A program made the translations under genes and the position numbers. The notes beneath the pieces are model-generated. The model saw only the letters and a program-made list of their open reading frames with translations, searched no databases and was not told the origin of the DNA. Positions 55,938 to 64,000 of a stretch of DNA of 64,000 bases are shown one piece after another. How positions within the stretch are numbered: position 1 is the first letter of the stretch; every line of letters begins with the position of its first letter. The DNA lies in contig NZ_QFZZ01000003.1 in assembly GCF_005233515.1 (NCBI RefSeq), forward strand, positions 649,259 through 713,258, given 5' to 3'. This stretch comes from Pseudomonas sp. CFBP13508 (GTDB lineage: Bacteria; Pseudomonadota; Gammaproteobacteria; Pseudomonadales; Pseudomonadaceae).

Positions 55938-56252
55938 TTAAGGCGTCTGCCGCTCGAGCTTTTTCAGGAATACCGTCATCTCCTTCTCGGCCTGTTTGTC
56001 ACCGTGGGCGCGGGCCGCTTCCAGGCCCTGTTCCCAGGCCTGACGCGCAGCGGCGTGATTGCCTTGCGCCAGCTGCGCCTTGCCCAGCAGCTTCCACGCC
56101 GCCGAGTATTTCGGATCGAATGCGACACAGCGCTGAAAATGCTCGGCAGCCTTGGCGTTTTCACCCAAGTCCAGATAACCCTTGCCCAGACCGAAGCGCA
56201 GCAGAGCGTTATCCACACCCTTGGCGAGCATTTTTTCCAGGGATTCGAGCAT
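55938..56252 (-). CDS. Small TPR-repeat protein
   Basis: This 104-residue protein is made almost entirely of tetratricopeptide repeats: LLRFGLGKGYLDLGENAKAA, EHFQRCVAFDPKYSAAWKLL, GKAQLAQGNHAAARQAWEQG. It probably folds as three helix-turn-helix repeats and acts in protein-protein contact. There is no signal peptide. Homologues occur at this locus in other pseudomonads without known function. It is convergent with lpxL and separated from trkA by a REP palindrome. A DnaA box lies at 56209-56217. Confidence 0.88.
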   Translation of the reverse strand: MLESLEKMLAKGVDNALLRFGLGKGYLDLGENAKAAEHFQRCVAFDPKYSAAWKLLGKAQLAQGNHAAARQAWEQGLEAARAHGDKQAEKEMTVFLKKLERQTP

Positions 56253-56306
56253 TGGCGGATTCCTTTCTATTGTTCGTCAGAGAACCAGCGAGTCTGTCAG
56301 ACCGCT

Positions 56307-56371
56307 TTCGCGAGCAGGCTCGCTCCCACAGTTGGAATGCATTCCACTGTGGGAGCGAGCCTGCTCGCGAA
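56307..56371. repeat. REP palindrome pair (REPIN-like), TGTGGG ends inward
   Basis: Two 24-bp arms, exact reverse complements (56307-56330 and 56348-56371), enclose a GGAATGCATTCC palindrome, so the whole 65 bp is one near-perfect palindrome with a single extra T. The left arm begins TTCGCGAGCAGGCTCGCTCC. It is the same REP family as at 17595 but with arms facing the other way. Confidence 0.92.
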
Positions 56372-56401
56372 GGGGCAATTACGGGCAACGTTGTTTTCAG
56401 G

Positions 56402-57778
56402 TCAGAAAAAGCTCAACCCCACATGAAACAGCTTCTCCACATCGCGAATATGCTTTTTATCCACAAGGAACAGAATCACGTGGTCGCCCGCTTCGATCAC
56501 CGTGTCGTCGTGGGCGATGATCACCTTCTCATTGCGGATCACCGCGCCGATGGTGGTGCCGGGCGGCAGGCCGATCTTCTCGATCGGCTTGCCGATGACC
56601 TTGCTCGATTTCGCATCACCGTGGGCAATCGCCTCGATCGCTTCCGCCGCGCCGCGGCGCAGTGAGTGCACGCTGACGATATCGCCGCGACGCACGTGGG
56701 CGAGCAAGGTGCCGATGGTCGCCAGTTGCGGGCTGATGGCGATATCGATGTCGCCGCCCTGGATCAGATCGACATAGGCCGGGTTGTTGATGATCGTCAT
56801 GACCTTCTTCGCCCCCAGCCGTTTGGCCAGCAGCGACGACATGATGTTGGCTTCGTCATCGTTGGTCAGGGCGAGGAAGATATCGGCGTCGGCGATGTTC
56901 TCTTCCAGCAGCAGATCGCGGTCCGAGGCACTGCCCTGCAACACTACGGTACTGTCGAGGGTGTCGGAGAGGTAGCGGCAACGCGCCGGGCTCATCTCGA
57001 TGATCTTCACCTGATAACGGCTTTCGATGGCCTCGGCCAGACGCTCGCCGATCTGCCCGCCGCCGGCGATGACAATGCGTTTGTAGGTTTCGTCGAGGCG
57101 GCGCATTTCGCTCATCACCGCGCGAATGTCCTCACGGGCGGCGATGAAGAACACCTCGTCATCGGCCTCGATCACCGTGTCGCCCTGGGGCAGGATCGGC
57201 CGATCACGGCGGAAGATCGCCGCGACGCGGGTTTCGACGTTCGGCATGTGCTCGCGCAATTGGCGCAGTTGCTGGCCGACCAGCGGCCCGCCGTAGTAGG
57301 CGCGCACCGCTACCAGTTGCGCCGCGCCTTCGGCGAAGTCGATCACCTGCAACGCGCCGGGGTGCTGGATCAGGCGCTTGATGTAATTGGTCACGACCTG
57401 CTCGGGGCTGATCAGCACGTCGACCGGAATCGCTTCGTTCTGGAACAGCTGTTCCTCGCGATTGAGGTACGACGCTTCGCGCACCCGGGCGATTTTGGTC
57501 GGCGTGTGGAACAGCGTGTGGGCGACCTGGCAGGCGACCATGTTGGTTTCGTCGCTGTTGGTCACCGCGACCAGCATGTCGGCGTCGTCGGCACCGGCCT
57601 GACGCAGCACCGACGGCAGCGAGCCCCGGCCCTGCACGGTGCGGATGTCGAGGCGGTCGCCGAGGTCGCGCAGGCGCTCGCCATCGGTGTCGACCACAGT
57701 GATGTCGTTGGCCTCGCTGGCCAGATGTTCGGCCAGCGAACCGCCGACCTGTCCCGCACCGAGGATGATGATTTTCAT
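56402..57778 (-). CDS. trkA: Trk system potassium uptake regulatory protein TrkA
   Basis: This 458-residue cytoplasmic NAD(H)-binding gate of the Trk potassium transporter has two tandem RCK units. The first Rossmann motif is [18 protein letters not shown] (residues 2-19); the second is [18 protein letters not shown] near 235. Each is followed by an RCK_C domain (about 140-220 and 370-455). It acts with TrkH/TrkG membrane subunits encoded elsewhere. It lies 21 bp downstream of rsmB in the def-fmt-rsmB-trkA string. A DnaA box lies at 56457-56465. Confidence 0.97.
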   Translation of the reverse strand: MKIIILGAGQVGGSLAEHLASEANDITVVDTDGERLRDLGDRLDIRTVQGRGSLPSVLRQAGADDADMLVAVTNSDETNMVACQVAHTLFHTPTKIARVREASYLNREEQLFQNEAIPVDVLISPEQVVTNYIKRLIQHPGALQVIDFAEGAAQLVAVRAYYGGPLVGQQLRQLREHMPNVETRVAAIFRRDRPILPQGDTVIEADDEVFFIAAREDIRAVMSEMRRLDETYKRIVIAGGGQIGERLAEAIESRYQVKIIEMSPARCRYLSDTLDSTVVLQGSASDRDLLLEENIADADIFLALTNDDEANIMSSLLAKRLGAKKVMTIINNPAYVDLIQGGDIDIAISPQLATIGTLLAHVRRGDIVSVHSLRRGAAEAIEAIAHGDAKSSKVIGKPIEKIGLPPGTTIGAVIRNEKVIIAHDDTVIEAGDHVILFLVDKKHIRDVEKLFHVGLSFF

Positions 57779-57799
57779 CCAGTCACTCCATGAATCCGT

Positions 57800-59110
57800 T
57801 TAGCCGCGCGCGGCGGCGATCTTGATCAGCTTGGCGTAGTAGAACCCGTCATGCCCGCCCTGCTGGGCCAGCAACTGGCGACCATGGGGCTGCTTGATCC
57901 CGGCCGCTGTGGCCAGATCCAGTTCCCGCGCGCCGGGCGTGCGCTCGAGGAACGCGGCGATGACTTCGGTGTTCTCGGTCGGCAGCGTCGAGCACGTGGC
58001 GTAGAGCAGGATGCCGCCGACCTCGAGGGCTTTCCACATCGCATCAAGCAGTTCGCCTTGCAGTTGCGCGAGCGCGACGATGTCGTCGGGCTGGCGGGTC
58101 AGCTTGATGTCCGGATGGCGGCGGATCACGCCGGTGGCCGAGCATGGCGCATCGAGGAGGATGCGCTGGAACGGTTTGCCGTCCCACCATTTGTCGATAT
58201 CGCGACCGTCGGCAGCGATCAGTTCAGCGTCGAGGCCGAGGCGCTCGAGGTTTTCCTTCACCCGCACCAGACGCTTGGCCTCCAGATCCACCGCCACCAC
58301 CCCGGCCAGGGCCGGTTCGGCTTCAAGGATGTGGCAGGTCTTGCCGCCGGGGGCGCAGCAGGCGTCGAGTACGCGCTGGCCCGGGGCCAGATCGAGCAGG
58401 TCGGCGGCCAGTTGCGCGGCTTCGTCCTGCACGCTGATCCAGCCTTCGGCGAAACCCGGCAGGCTGCGCACGTCGGCAGCAGCTTCGAGGACGATGCCGT
58501 CGCGGCTGTAAACGCACGGTGTCGCGGCGATCCCGGCGTCGCCCAGCAACGCGAGATAAGCATCGCGGCCGTGATGACGACGGTTGACCCGCAGGATCAT
58601 TGGCGGATGCGCGTTGTTCGCTGCGCAGATCGCTTCCCACTGCTCGGGCCAAAATGCCTTCAGGGATTTTTGCAGCCAGCGCGGGTGAGCTGTGCGCACC
58701 ACCGGGTCGCGTTCCAGTTCGGCGAAGATCGTCTCGCTTTCGCGCTGGGCATTGCGCAGCACGGCGTTGAGCAGACCTTTGGCCCAGGGCTTTTTCAGCT
58801 TGTCTGCGCAGCCGACGGTTTCGCCGATCGCGGCATGGGCCGGTACGCGGGTGTAGAGCAGTTGATACAGACCAACCAGCAGCAACGCCTCGACATCAGC
58901 GTCGGCGGCTTTGAAAGGTTTCTGCAGGAGTTTTTCCGCCAGTGCCGACAGGCGTGGCTGCCAGCGTGCGGTGCCGAAGGCCAGGTCCTGAGTGAAACCG
59001 CGATCGCGATCCTCGACCTTGTCCAGTTGCGTCGGCAGGGAGCTGTTCAGCGAAGCCTTGCCGCTGAGTACGGCAGCGAGGGCCTTGGCGGCGGCCAGAC
59101 GCGGATTCAT
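57800..59110 (-). CDS. rsmB: 16S rRNA (cytosine(967)-C(5))-methyltransferase
   Basis: RsmB (Sun/Fmu) methylates C967 of 16S rRNA. From the ATG at 59110 it has 436 residues ([20 protein letters not shown]). The N-terminal NusB-like domain (1-about 140) is followed by the methyltransferase domain with [15 protein letters not shown], the catalytic-Cys segment [15 protein letters not shown] and [15 protein letters not shown]. The upstream extension of the frame to 59227 overlaps fmt and is not used. The start overlaps the fmt stop (ATGA). Confidence 0.96.
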   Translation of the reverse strand: MNPRLAAAKALAAVLSGKASLNSSLPTQLDKVEDRDRGFTQDLAFGTARWQPRLSALAEKLLQKPFKAADADVEALLLVGLYQLLYTRVPAHAAIGETVGCADKLKKPWAKGLLNAVLRNAQRESETIFAELERDPVVRTAHPRWLQKSLKAFWPEQWEAICAANNAHPPMILRVNRRHHGRDAYLALLGDAGIAATPCVYSRDGIVLEAAADVRSLPGFAEGWISVQDEAAQLAADLLDLAPGQRVLDACCAPGGKTCHILEAEPALAGVVAVDLEAKRLVRVKENLERLGLDAELIAADGRDIDKWWDGKPFQRILLDAPCSATGVIRRHPDIKLTRQPDDIVALAQLQGELLDAMWKALEVGGILLYATCSTLPTENTEVIAAFLERTPGARELDLATAAGIKQPHGRQLLAQQGGHDGFYYAKLIKIAAARG

Positions 59111-60066
59111 TGCGCTTCCACCGCAGCGCCGAGCATGCTGCCGACGGCGAATTTCTCGCGGCGGCTGTTGAACAGGTCGCTGAAGTTCAGCGCCTTGCCG
59201 CCGGGCAATTGCAGGCGGGTCAGGCACAGCGCTTGTGCACCGCAGGCGACAATCAGGCCGTCCTTGCTGGCGCTGAGGATTTCACCCGGAGCGCCAGTGC
59301 CGTCGGCCACGGTCGCGGCCAGCACTTTCAACGCTTCGCCATTGAGCGTGCTGTGGGTGATGGGCCATGGGTTGAACGCGCGGACCAGACGTTCCAGCTC
59401 CACCGCCGGACGGCTCCAGTCGATGCGTGCTTCGTCTTTGTTGAGTTTGTGTGCGTAAGTAGCGAGTTCATCATTCTGCACCTCACCTTGCAGGGTGCCG
59501 GCAGCCAGACCGGCAATCGCCTGCACCACTGCGGGCGGCCCCATCTCGGCGAGGCGATCATGCAGGGTGCCGCCAGTGTCTTGCGCGCCGATCGGCGTGA
59601 CGACCTTGAGCAGCATCGGCCCGGTATCCAGCCCGGCTTCCATGCGCATCACGGTCACACCGCTTTCGGCATCGCCGTGTTCGACCGCGCGCTGGATCGG
59701 CGCCGCACCGCGCCAGCGCGGCAGCAACGACGCATGGCTGTTGATGCAACCCAGACGCGGAATATCCAGCACCGCTTGCGGCAGGATCAAACCGTAAGCG
59801 ACCACCACCATCAGATCCGGCTTCAGCGCGGCCAGCTCTGCCTGAGCCTCGGCATTGCGCAAGGTCGGCGGCTGCAACACCTGGATATTATTTTCCAGGG
59901 CGAGTTGTTTGACCGGGCTCGGCATGAGTTTTTGCCCACGGCCGGCCGGGCGATCCGGCTGGGTGTAGACCGCGACGATCTCGTATGGGCTGCTCAGCAG
60001 GGCCTTGAGGTGTTCGGCGGCGAATTCCGGGGTACCGGCAAAAACAATGCGCAGTGGCTCAGTCAT
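59107..60066 (-). CDS. fmt: Methionyl-tRNA formyltransferase
   Basis: This 319-residue enzyme formylates initiator Met-tRNA using 10-formyl-tetrahydrofolate. [20 protein letters not shown] is the N-terminus, [14 protein letters not shown] contains the insertion loop, and [18 protein letters not shown] carries the catalytic Asn-His region. It is located after def, as in most proteobacteria, but a hairpin terminator (60080-60112) lies between the two. Confidence 0.98.
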   Translation of the reverse strand: MTEPLRIVFAGTPEFAAEHLKALLSSPYEIVAVYTQPDRPAGRGQKLMPSPVKQLALENNIQVLQPPTLRNAEAQAELAALKPDLMVVVAYGLILPQAVLDIPRLGCINSHASLLPRWRGAAPIQRAVEHGDAESGVTVMRMEAGLDTGPMLLKVVTPIGAQDTGGTLHDRLAEMGPPAVVQAIAGLAAGTLQGEVQNDELATYAHKLNKDEARIDWSRPAVELERLVRAFNPWPITHSTLNGEALKVLAATVADGTGAPGEILSASKDGLIVACGAQALCLTRLQLPGGKALNFSDLFNSRREKFAVGSMLGAAVEAQ

Positions 60067-60079
60067 GAAGGGCGTCTCA

Positions 60080-60112
60080 TAAAAAGAAAAAGGCTTGCCG
60101 CAGCAAGCCTTT
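60080..60112 (-). terminator. Terminator/attenuator hairpin between def and fmt
   Basis: The 10-bp arms AAAGGCTTGC and GCAAGCCTTT (60089-60112) flank a 4-nt CGCA loop. On the minus strand they are followed by TTTTTCTTTTT. It would partly or fully terminate def transcription before fmt. Confidence 0.85.
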
Positions 60113-60123
60113 GGAGAGGGGCA

Positions 60124-60630
60124 TCAAGCGTTCTGGCGGTGCAGCTTTTCCAGCTTCTTCTTGATCCGGTCGCGTTTGAGCGTGGACAGGTAATCGACGA
60201 ACAATTTGCCGTTGAGGTGGTCGCATTCGTGCTGGATGCACACCGCGAGCAGACCTTCGGCGATCAGCTCATAAGGCTTGCCGTCGCGGTCCAGCGCTTT
60301 GATTTTGACCTTCTGCGGGCGGTCGACGTTTTCGTAGAAGCCCGGTACCGAGAGGCAGCCTTCCTGATACTGGTCCATCTCGTCGGTCAGCGGTTCGAAC
60401 TCGGGGTTGATGAACACCCGTGGCTCGGTACGGTCTTCGGACAGGTCCATCACGACGATACGTTTGTGCACGTTGACCTGGGTCGCGGCGAGGCCGATGC
60501 CCGGCGCTTCATACATTGTTTCAAACATGTCGTCGACCAACTGACGCACTTCGTCGTCCACTACAGCCACTGGTTTGGCGATAGTGCGCAGACGCGGGTC
60601 CGGAAATTCGAGGATGTTTAAAATGGCCAT
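60124..60630 (-). CDS. def: Peptide deformylase
   Basis: This 168-residue metal hydrolase removes the N-formyl group from nascent proteins. The three motifs are GIGLAATQV (around 45), EGCLSVPG (around 90, metal-ligand Cys) and QHECDHLNG (around 133, two His ligands and catalytic Glu). The ATG at 60630 ([20 protein letters not shown]) fits the family; a start six codons upstream is unlikely. It is divergent from the LysM protein gene. Confidence 0.98.
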   Translation of the reverse strand: MAILNILEFPDPRLRTIAKPVAVVDDEVRQLVDDMFETMYEAPGIGLAATQVNVHKRIVVMDLSEDRTEPRVFINPEFEPLTDEMDQYQEGCLSVPGFYENVDRPQKVKIKALDRDGKPYELIAEGLLAVCIQHECDHLNGKLFVDYLSTLKRDRIKKKLEKLHRQNA

Positions 60631-60789
60631 AGGCTTCGATTGCTGCACACGTTGAGTAAAGTCGGGTCGATGGCCTGGCGGGTCCGAAGATGCAGGCTAC
60701 CGTTGTGAAGCGTAGCTTCTGAAAAACAGAAGCGAGCCACGGGGGCTCTGACGATTCACGCGAATGCACATGATAAAGGGATTCACTGC

Positions 60790-61815
60790 ATGAGGAAAAC
60801 ACTACTCGCCCTGCTGCTTCTGGCTTCGGCTGGCGCCGCGCAAGGGCAAGTGCAACTCAGGGATGGTTTTCCACAGCAATACACGGTGGTTTCCGGGGAC
60901 ACGCTCTGGGACATTTCCGGCAAATACCTGCGCGAGCCCTGGCAATGGCCACAACTGTGGCGGGCCAACCCGCAGATCGAAAACCCCAACCTGATCTATC
61001 CCGGCGACACGCTGACCCTCAGCTACGTCAACGGCCAACCGCAACTGACCGTCCATCGTGGCGAGTCGCGCGGCACCATCAAGCTCTCGCCACGGATTCG
61101 CACCAGCCCGGTGGCCGAGGCGATTCCAAGCATTCCGCTGAAATCGATCAACAGCTTTCTGCTGAGCAACCGCATCGTCGACAAGGCCGAAGACTTCGAC
61201 AAGGCGCCGTACATCGTCGCCGGCGATGCCGAACGGGTGCTCAGCGGTACAGGCGATCGTATTTTCGCCCGCGGCCATTTCGATCCGGAGCAACCGGTGT
61301 ACGGCATCTTCCGCCAGGGCAAGGTCTACACCGATCCGCAGACCAAGGAATTCCTCGGCATCAACGCCGACGATATCGGCGGCGGCGAGATTGTTGCCAC
61401 CGAAGGCGACGTCGCCACCCTCGCCTTGCAACGCACCACCCAGGAAGTACGCCTCGGTGACCGCTTGTTCGGCGGTGAAGAACGTTCGATCAATTCAACG
61501 TTCATGCCCAGCGCGCCGAAGCGGTCCATCGACGGGCTGATCATTGACGTGCCACGCGGCGTTACGCAGATCGGTGTGATGGACGTGGTTACCCTGAACA
61601 AAGGCAAACGTGACGGTCTGGCCGAAGGCAATGTTCTGGCGGTGATGAAAACCGGCGAAACGGTGCGTGATCGGATCACCGGCCAGCCGTTGAAAATTCC
61701 CGATGAACGCGCCGGCCTGCTGATGGTGTTCCGCACCTACGACAAACTCAGTTACGGCCTGGTCCTCAATGCTTCACGCTCGCTGGCGGTGCTCGACAAG
61801 GTGCGAAATCCGTAA
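60790..61815 (+). CDS. LysM peptidoglycan-binding domain protein
   Basis: This 341-residue secreted protein has a signal peptide at about 1-20 (MRKTLLALLLLASAGAAQGQ). It carries one LysM domain at about 35-80 (YTVVSGDTLWDISGKYLREP, LWRANPQIENPNLIYPGDTL) that should bind peptidoglycan. The remaining 250 residues lack a recognisable enzyme motif. Pseudomonads carry this gene between def and dprA (PA0020 in P. aeruginosa). It is probably periplasmic and cell-wall associated; its function is not established. Confidence 0.9.
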   Translation: MRKTLLALLLLASAGAAQGQVQLRDGFPQQYTVVSGDTLWDISGKYLREPWQWPQLWRANPQIENPNLIYPGDTLTLSYVNGQPQLTVHRGESRGTIKLSPRIRTSPVAEAIPSIPLKSINSFLLSNRIVDKAEDFDKAPYIVAGDAERVLSGTGDRIFARGHFDPEQPVYGIFRQGKVYTDPQTKEFLGINADDIGGGEIVATEGDVATLALQRTTQEVRLGDRLFGGEERSINSTFMPSAPKRSIDGLIIDVPRGVTQIGVMDVVTLNKGKRDGLAEGNVLAVMKTGETVRDRITGQPLKIPDERAGLLMVFRTYDKLSYGLVLNASRSLAVLDKVRNP

Positions 61816-61899
61816 GCTTGCTTAACAAGTTACCAACAGAGTTATCCACAACTTGTTCCGAATGGTTCGGAGCATAGAACGATCAAGGATGATCCATTC

Positions 61900-62997
61900 A
61901 TGTTGTCTGTCAGTACGGCCATTTCCCCGGCGGAACTGGAAGCGCGTCTGCGCCTGCACCGCATGCCGGATATCGGTCCCAAGCGTTTTGCCAAACTGCT
62001 TGAGGCCTTCGGTTCCGCATCAAAAGCCATCAGTGCCCCGGCCAGTGCCTGGCGCTCGCTGGGTTTGCCGGCGGCTTGCGCCGAGGCGCGGCGTTGTCCG
62101 ACGGTGCGCGACGGCGCCAGCCACGCAATGCGCTGGCTAGAGCGTCCCGATCAACATTTGCTGATGTGGGACCAAGCGGATTACCCGGCGTTGCTGGCGC
62201 AAATTGCCGATCCGCCGCCGCTGTTGTTTGTTGCCGGCGATCCTTCGATTCTGGAAAAACCGCAACTGGCGATGGTCGGCAGCCGCCGCGCTTCGCGCCC
62301 GGGCATGGATACGGCGGCGGCGTTTTCCCGCAGTCTGGCCGGGGCCGGTTTTGTCATCAACAGTGGTCTGGCGCTGGGCATCGATGCTGCTGCCCACCAG
62401 GCTGCTCTGGATGTTGGTGGCTTGACCGTGGGTGTGCTCGGCACGGGGCTGGAAAATTTTTATCCACAACGCAATAAACGCCTGGCTGAGGCAATGATTG
62501 CCTCGGGCAGCGCGGTGCTTTCCGAGTTTCCGCTGGACGCCGGGCCGAGCCCGAGCAACTTCCCCCGGCGCAACCGTATCATCAGCGGGTTGTCCCTCGG
62601 CGTGCTGGTGGTCGAGGCCAGTGTTGCCAGCGGTTCGTTGATCACCGCGCGGCTGGCAGCCGAACAGGGCCGCGAGGTTTATGCCATTCCGGGCTCGATC
62701 CATCACCCCGGCGCGCGCGGTTGTCACCAGTTGATTCGCGACGGGGCGGTGTTGGTGGAGACTATCGAACACATCCTCGAAGCCCTGCGCGGCTGGCAGC
62801 AGCCACTGTTATCCACGGCGGCGGCGAAGGCCGATCACCCGTTGCTGGCGCTGCTGCACGCGGCGCCGCACACCAGCGAGGCCTTGGCCGCGAGTTGTGG
62901 CTGGGCGTTGCCGAAAGTGCTGGCAACGTTGACCGAGCTGGAAATCGAAGGCCGTGCGGTATGCGAAAACGGTCGCTGGCTGGCGCGGTCGAGCTAG
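61900..62997 (+). CDS. dprA: DNA-processing protein DprA
   Basis: DprA protects incoming single-stranded DNA and loads RecA during transformation. The 365-residue protein has an N-terminal helical domain, the Rossmann-fold core (VGSRRASRPGMDTAAAF, SGLALGIDAAAH, GTGLENFYPQRNKRLAE, FPRRNRIISGL) and a C-terminal winged-helix-like domain (about 300-365). Perfect DnaA boxes lie just upstream (61842-61850) and inside (62460-62468). The gene is intact. Confidence 0.95.
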   Translation: MLSVSTAISPAELEARLRLHRMPDIGPKRFAKLLEAFGSASKAISAPASAWRSLGLPAACAEARRCPTVRDGASHAMRWLERPDQHLLMWDQADYPALLAQIADPPPLLFVAGDPSILEKPQLAMVGSRRASRPGMDTAAAFSRSLAGAGFVINSGLALGIDAAAHQAALDVGGLTVGVLGTGLENFYPQRNKRLAEAMIASGSAVLSEFPLDAGPSPSNFPRRNRIISGLSLGVLVVEASVASGSLITARLAAEQGREVYAIPGSIHHPGARGCHQLIRDGAVLVETIEHILEALRGWQQPLLSTAAAKADHPLLALLHAAPHTSEALAASCGWALPKVLATLTELEIEGRAVCENGRWLARSS

Positions 62998-63052
62998 GTT
63001 TTACGAGGAAGATCGGTAAACTGCGCGAAACCTGTTTGTGGAGAGTTTTTTC

Positions 63053-63610
63053 ATGGTCAACAGTTGGCGTGTGCAACAAGCCGCGCGTGAAGTTCGCGCC
63101 GGCGCAGTGATTGCCTATCCAACCGAAGCCGTCTGGGGGCTGGGTTGCGACCCGTGGAATGAAGACGCGGTGGACCGCTTGCTGGCGATCAAGAATCGCT
63201 CGGTGAGCAAAGGGCTGATCCTGGTCGCCGACAACATCCGCCAGTTCGATTTCCTCTTCGAGGACTTCCCCCAGGACTGGATCGACCGCATGGCCAGTAC
63301 CTGGCCGGGGCCGAACACCTGGCTGGTGCCGCATCAGAACCTGTTGCCGGAATGGGTCACAGGCGTGCATGACACCGTGGCGCTGCGGGTCAGCGATCAC
63401 CCGCAGGTGCGCGATTTGTGCTCGCTGGTCGGGCCGTTGATTTCGACATCGGCCAATCCACAGGGGCGACCGCCAGCACGCACGCGTTTGCGCATCGAGC
63501 AGTATTTCCGTGGTCAGGTCGACCTGGTGCTTGGCGGCAGCCTTGGCGGGCGCAAGAACCCCAGCGTGATCCGCGACCTGGCGAGCGGTGACGTCATTCG
63601 TCCTGACTGA
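63053..63610 (+). CDS. tsaC: Threonylcarbamoyl-AMP synthase
   Basis: TsaC (YrdC/RimN) makes threonylcarbamoyl-adenylate for t6A37 in ANN-decoding tRNAs. It has 185 residues from the ATG at 63053 ([20 protein letters not shown]), with GGAGAG upstream. The family motif [19 protein letters not shown] and the [12 protein letters not shown] nucleotide/bicarbonate site are present, with [11 protein letters not shown] near the C-terminus. An in-frame ATG at 63038 is less likely. Confidence 0.95.
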   Translation: MVNSWRVQQAAREVRAGAVIAYPTEAVWGLGCDPWNEDAVDRLLAIKNRSVSKGLILVADNIRQFDFLFEDFPQDWIDRMASTWPGPNTWLVPHQNLLPEWVTGVHDTVALRVSDHPQVRDLCSLVGPLISTSANPQGRPPARTRLRIEQYFRGQVDLVLGGSLGGRKNPSVIRDLASGDVIRPD

Positions 63611-63637
63611 CACCAATTCTTTTGTGTTCTGTGCGCA

Positions 63638-63661
63638 CTCCTCGGCGGTATCGACGAGGAG
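63638..63661. terminator. Weak hairpin after tsaC
   Basis: CTCCTCG and CGAGGAG arms (7 bp) have a 10-nt loop, starting 27 bp after the tsaC stop. There is no clear T-run, so termination is uncertain. The rest of 63611-63872 shows no gene and is AT-rich before the next start. Confidence 0.4.
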
Positions 63662-63872
63662 CTTTGCGCATGTCTGCAATTATTTCTGCAGCTGTTTAAA
63701 GCCTGTCTGTTGCAATTGTTCTTGCATGCGTCAGACGGATCTTTGAGTCTGAAATATCTGTAAGTTTTCCCACGTGATTATCAGAACGCGTGCAGTGGCG
63801 AGATTTCCAAAAGCATCCATTCTTTCAATGTGCTTGAAGCAACTTCGAAATATTAATGGCTGCGGAGAAGTA

Positions 63873-64000
63873 ATGGATATTACGGATTTACACCTCAAGG
63901 ATTATCTGCAGGGCTTTCAGGAGACACTCAAGAATCAACAGGCCGACTATCGTGTGGCCATTCTTGAGGCAGGATCGGATGCCGGGGAATTTGAACGCTT
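63873..64000 (+). CDS. Unrecognised protein, N-terminal fragment (runs off the window)
   Basis: From the ATG at 63873, with GGAGAAG 5 bp upstream, the frame stays open to the window end. It gives about 42 residues: MDITDLHLKDYLQGFQETLK, then NQQADYRVAILEAGSDAGEF. I do not recognise the family. The preceding 260 bp is AT-richer than neighbouring genes. In P. aeruginosa, qor and hemF follow tsaC, so this gene marks a departure from that order. The sequence beyond the window is needed. Confidence 0.55.
   Translation, partial: MDITDLHLKDYLQGFQETLKNQQADYRVAILEAGSDAGEFER

Overview
The window is a replication-origin region of a fluorescent-group Pseudomonas chromosome. The gene order rpmH-oriC-dnaA-dnaN-recF-gyrB to the right, and rnpA-yidD-yidC-mnmE / mnmG-rsmG-parA-parB-atpIBEFHAGDC-glmU-glmR-glmS to the left, is the classical pseudomonad origin neighbourhood. 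The protein sequences (RnpA, GyrB, AtpE, GlyQ and others) and two Pseudomonas-type REP palindromes agree. No rRNA, tRNA, CRISPR array, insertion sequence or prophage was seen.

Layout. (1) 1-13093 is a surface-polysaccharide region. rmd-gmd-wbpW-wzm-wzt-wbpX-wbpY-wbpZ (4105-13093) matches, in gene content and order, the A-band/common polysaccharide antigen (D-rhamnan O-polysaccharide) operon of P. aeruginosa. Divergent from it lie two paralogous glycosyltransferases and a membrane acyltransferase (cut by the window start), resembling the accessory A-band genes PA5455-PA5458. GDP-mannose is made by WbpW, dehydrated by Gmd and reduced to GDP-D-rhamnose by Rmd. WbpZ/Y/X polymerise it and Wzm/Wzt export the chain. 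(2) 13148-14804 holds a glutathione transferase and a LysR regulator. (3) 14881-30691 holds glmS-glmR, glmU, the ATP synthase operon, parB-parA, rsmG and mnmG, nearly all on the minus strand and co-directional with the left replication fork. (4) 30692-35266 interrupts the usual mnmE-mnmG adjacency. It holds an AT-rich, DnaA-box-containing spacer, then a FecI-type sigma factor, a FecR anti-sigma factor and a TonB-dependent siderophore receptor. (5) 35308-39229 holds mnmE, yidC, yidD, rnpA and rpmH. (6) oriC lies at about 39.3-39.8 kb. (7) 39796-46003 holds dnaA, dnaN, recF (containing a perfect parS site) and gyrB. (8) 46075-49735 is an apparent insertion between gyrB and plsC: a CgeB-type glycosyltransferase, an OmpR-type response regulator and a divergent histidine kinase that looks like a CHASE2 kinase lacking CHASE2. 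(9) 49906-63610 is a conserved housekeeping block: plsC, gmhB, glyS-glyQ, tag, lpxL/htrB, a TPR protein, trkA, rsmB, fmt, def, a LysM protein, dprA and tsaC. (10) An unrecognised gene begins at 63873 and runs off the window.

The least ordinary features are: the iron-signalling module placed next to a second origin-like DnaA-box region; at least 29 perfect TTATCCACA boxes counted by eye across the window; the regulator/kinase/glycosyltransferase island beside gyrB; and two REP palindromes built in opposite arm orientations. All counts and positions were made by reading. Functional statements rest on recognised families unless marked as inference.
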